7,023 nt of DNA, taken from positions 1 to 7,023 of the forward strand of contig JASICF010000333.1 in the NCBI GenBank assembly GCA_030044775.1, given 5' to 3'. The notes under the pieces were generated by a model. That model was given only the letters and a program-made list of their open reading frames with translations. It did not search any database and was not told the DNA's origin. Position numbers and translations under genes: made by a program. Shown piece by piece: positions 4,763 through 7,023 of this stretch (the stretch's first letter is position 1; every line of letters begins with the position of its first letter). This DNA comes from Candidatus Sulfotelmatobacter sp. (GTDB lineage: Bacteria; Acidobacteriota; Terriglobia; Terriglobales; Acidobacteriaceae).

Positions 4763-7023
4763 ATGCCGAACTATGCATGGCCCCAGGAAGACGATCGAAC
4801 TCTGATCGGCACGCGCGTCACGCGTGTGGATGCGCCGGTCAAGGTATCAGGGCAGGCGAAGTATACCTACGACACACACCGGCCGAGCATGCTGTACGGC
4901 AAGGTGCTGCGATGTCCTTACGCCCACGCCAAAGTGGTAAGCATCGACATCAGCGCAGCAGAGAAAATACCCGGAGTGAAAGCCGTTCAGATTGTGCAGG
5001 GGCCAGGATCGATGATCCATTGGGAAGGCGACGAGATTGTTGCCGTCGCTGCGATTGATGAGCCCACGGCTGAAGACGCCATCCGCGCCATCAAAGTGAA
5101 CTACCAGCAGCTCGACCACCTGGTGAGTGATGCCGAGCCCCCAAAGAACAGTGGGGAGGGACAAGGCCCGCTCAGCTTTGACGATATTGATGACATGCTC
5201 GACAACCAGGTGCCCAGCCAGCAGATGGTCAGCCAGATCAAAGAATACGGTCTGACCGAAAAACCGGACGAAGATACGCTCAAGGGACTGAAGGCCGACG
5301 GCGCAACCGATGATGTTTTAAGCGCAATTCAATCTGCAACCGTTCACCCAGAAGCCGCGCAGCGGCCAAAATCGAATTACCAGAAAGCTGCGGTCCAAAC
5401 CATCGGCGATCCGGACGAAGGGTTCAGGGATTCGGATTTTGTTTCCGAAGGTCTCTACGGCGTCCCTGTGATCACGCACTGCTGCCTGGAAACTCACGGT
5501 TCGATTTCCGAGTGGACGGATGAGAATCATGTGTTCACCCACATCTCCACGCAGAACGTCTCCGGCATACCCGGACAGATGGCTGAGCCGCTGAAACTAC
5601 CGGCAACCAATATTCGCGTTCACCAGGACAATATCGGCGGAGGGTTCGGCAGCAAGTTTGCCCCCGACCGCTGGGGCATCTTCACGGCACAAATTTCGAA
5701 GAAGGCTGGAGGCAAGCCCGTGCGCATCATGCTGGAGCGCGATGCCGAGCTTAAGGTCGCCGGAGCCCGGCCTTCCGCTTTTGCGCGCGTGAAGGTCGGC
5801 GCAAAAAAAGACGGAACGATTCTCGCGTGGCAATCGGAATCGTGGGGCACCGGCGGACCCGGCGGCGGCGGCATGCCACCGATTCCCTACGTCTTTAGCG
5901 TTCCAAATCAGCGCAAAGAGCACACCGCAATTCGCAATAATATCGGCCCGGCGCGCGCCTGGCGCGCGCCGAACCATCCCCAGGCCGCGGTGCTTACGAT
6001 GTGCGCGCTCGACGATCTTGCGGCTGCGGTGAACATGGATCCTCTGGATTTCTTCAGCCGCAATCTCGACCTCACCAAGCCCCGCCAGGAAATCTATCGC
6101 GAAGAGTTCGCCATTGCATCCGACCTGATGGATTGGAAAAACAAATGGCATCCGCGAAGGCAGATCTCTGCCGGGGAAGTTGTTCGTGGAGTGGGACTCT
6201 CCATTCACACCTGGGGTGGACGCGGTCACAATAGTGATTGCGATCTCACCATTCACCCTGACGGTTCGGTCGACCTGAAGATGGGTTCGCAGGATTTGGG
6301 AACCGGCACGCGGACCTGCATTCTTATCGTAGCTGCCGATACTCTCGGCATTCCGATCGATGCGATTCACCTCCTGATTGGTGATACAAACTATCCTCCT
6401 TCCGGCGGATCAGGAGGATCGACCACGATCGGTGGAGTAACTTCTTCCACGCGCCGCGCGGCAGTCGATGCACGCGACGCGCTCTTTGCCAAAGTTGCGC
6501 CGGCACTCCGCGCTCACCCGGAAGAGTTGGAATGCGTGAACGGCAACGTCAGAGTGCGCGGCGATTCTACCCGCTCGCTTAGCTGGAAAGAAGCGTGTTC
6601 GAAACTCGGGGCCATGCCGCAGACCGTGCGAGGCAAGAATCCGGATCGTGACAAACCGCCAGACCTTACCAACAGCGGCGTGGGCGGCGTCCAGATGGCC
6701 GAGGTCGAAGTCGATACCGATACCGGTATCGTCAAAGTAAAAAAGATGGTCGCGGTTCAGGATTGTGGCCTGGTGGTCAACGTGAAAACGGCCGAGTCAC
6801 AGGTCTACGGCGCGTTGATCATGGGCATCAGCTACTCGCTTTTTGAGGAAAAAGTGATGGATCCAACTACAGGCCGCATGCTCAACGCCAACATGGAGTT
6901 CTACCGCCTGGCCGGCTTCAATGACATTCCCGAGCTGGTCGTTCGCATGATGACCGGTAAAGGTTACGACGAGCGCGGAGTCATCGGACTCGGTGAACCT
7001 CCCGTGATCTCGCCCGGAGCGGC
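4763..7023 (+). CDS. Molybdopterin-binding large subunit, xanthine dehydrogenase/aldehyde oxidoreductase family (runs off right edge)
   Basis: The catalytic subunit that binds the molybdenum-pterin cofactor and hydroxylates aldehydes or N-heterocycles with water-derived oxygen; 753 residues are seen and the frame continues past the edge. Order: hammerhead domain (about 15-120), an inserted helical module (about 137-191), then the two cofactor-binding domains. Motifs: GGGFGSK at 292-298 (GGGFGGK in many relatives); AWRAPN at 399-404 (AFRGPG equivalent); SQDLGTGT at 509-516, with Q510 the usual cofactor-side glutamine; GGSGGSTTIGG at 548-558; and GLGEPP at 742-747, whose E745 is the expected catalytic glutamate. 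Only the tail is cut off. There is no signal peptide, so export with the Tat-bearing small subunit is expected. The substrate is not deducible. There is no FAD subunit between the two genes, unlike paoABC, so the electron acceptor may be a cytochrome or quinone, or an FAD gene may lie downstream. I recall closest relatives in Acidobacteria, unchecked. Confidence 0.97.
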   Translation, partial: MPNYAWPQEDDRTLIGTRVTRVDAPVKVSGQAKYTYDTHRPSMLYGKVLRCPYAHAKVVSIDISAAEKIPGVKAVQIVQGPGSMIHWEGDEIVAVAAIDEPTAEDAIRAIKVNYQQLDHLVSDAEPPKNSGEGQGPLSFDDIDDMLDNQVPSQQMVSQIKEYGLTEKPDEDTLKGLKADGATDDVLSAIQSATVHPEAAQRPKSNYQKAAVQTIGDPDEGFRDSDFVSEGLYGVPVITHCCLETHGSISEWTDENHVFTHISTQNVSGIPGQMAEPLKLPATNIRVHQDNIGGGFGSKFAPDRWGIFTAQISKKAGGKPVRIMLERDAELKVAGARPSAFARVKVGAKKDGTILAWQSESWGTGGPGGGGMPPIPYVFSVPNQRKEHTAIRNNIGPARAWRAPNHPQAAVLTMCALDDLAAAVNMDPLDFFSRNLDLTKPRQEIYREEFAIASDLMDWKNKWHPRRQISAGEVVRGVGLSIHTWGGRGHNSDCDLTIHPDGSVDLKMGSQDLGTGTRTCILIVAADTLGIPIDAIHLLIGDTNYPPSGGSGGSTTIGGVTSSTRRAAVDARDALFAKVAPALRAHPEELECVNGNVRVRGDSTRSLSWKEACSKLGAMPQTVRGKNPDRDKPPDLTNSGVGGVQMAEVEVDTDTGIVKVKKMVAVQDCGLVVNVKTAESQVYGALIMGISYSLFEEKVMDPTTGRMLNANMEFYRLAGFNDIPELVVRMMTGKGYDERGVIGLGEPPVISPGA
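5165..5338 (+). other. Inserted acidic helical module within the large subunit
   Basis: Residues 135-192 of the large subunit do not fit the family. They read as four short helices: about 138-148, 151-162, 169-179 and 182-192, with a conserved-looking VPS turn at 150-152 and an A-D-G-A-T-D-D turn at 178-184. The stretch has 13 Asp/Glu against 4 Lys and no Arg. It sits after the hammerhead end (near YQQLDHLVSD, 114-123) and before the normal sequence resumes (near GDPDEGF, 215-221). From memory, similar modules (L-x-x-D-x-I-x-L-L...VPS...L..AGA-D-D-x-L...AI) occur in other acidobacterial proteins. Reading frame and codon use continue smoothly, so it is real protein and not a frameshift. Confidence 0.7.

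Noticed and set aside
5950..5970. Two tandem copies of the 10-bp palindrome GGCGCGCGCC.
   Set aside because: They encode the conserved P-A-R-A-W-R-A-P motif; repeated Ala-Arg codons in GC-rich DNA explain them.
5597..6370. Long open frame on the minus strand opposite the large subunit (257 codons).
   Set aside because: Antisense to clear molybdopterin-domain sequence, with no family resemblance; a by-product of GC-rich codon use.
6719..6730. Perfect 12-bp palindrome GATACCGGTATC.
   Set aside because: It encodes the ordinary D-T-D-T-G-I-V segment of the large subunit; no regulatory setting.

Overview
The window looks like a piece of a chromosome from a moderately GC-rich soil-type bacterium, most likely an acidobacterium. 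That guess rests on three things recalled from protein families, not on a search: the molybdenum-enzyme large subunit, the secreted beta-propeller protein, and a small helical module inside the large subunit all resemble acidobacterial proteins. There are five protein genes. No RNA gene, insertion sequence, CRISPR array or origin was seen.

Left half (minus strand, reading right to left): a complete MFS_3-type multidrug/siderophore-class exporter (3859-2531); a 219-bp gap with a candidate promoter; a complete secreted seven-bladed-propeller (YncE/lactonase-like) protein (2311-1133); and, 51 bp further on, the N-terminal 360 residues of a secreted multicopper oxidase (1081-1) that runs off the left edge. 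The propeller and oxidase genes are close enough to be co-transcribed and both products carry export signals, so they probably share a periplasmic or extracellular setting. The MFS gene is separated from them and is probably its own unit.

Right half (plus strand): a 264-bp divergent intergenic region holds a perfect TATAAT element embedded in an 8-bp inverted repeat (3980-4008), then a leader of about 127 nt with two stem-loops. It leads into a two-gene unit: a Tat-exported [2Fe-2S] subunit (4124-4759) and, 3 nt later, the molybdopterin-binding large subunit of a xanthine dehydrogenase/aldehyde oxidoreductase-family enzyme (4763 to the right edge). The small subunit passes electrons from the molybdenum site through two [2Fe-2S] clusters. 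The large subunit has no signal of its own and is expected to be exported together with the small one. No FAD subunit lies between them.

The most unusual feature is an acidic, arginine-free helical module of about 55 residues inserted in the large subunit, between the hammerhead domain and the first molybdopterin-binding domain. The next most interesting is the dyad over the -10 element, which looks like an operator for the oxidoreductase unit.
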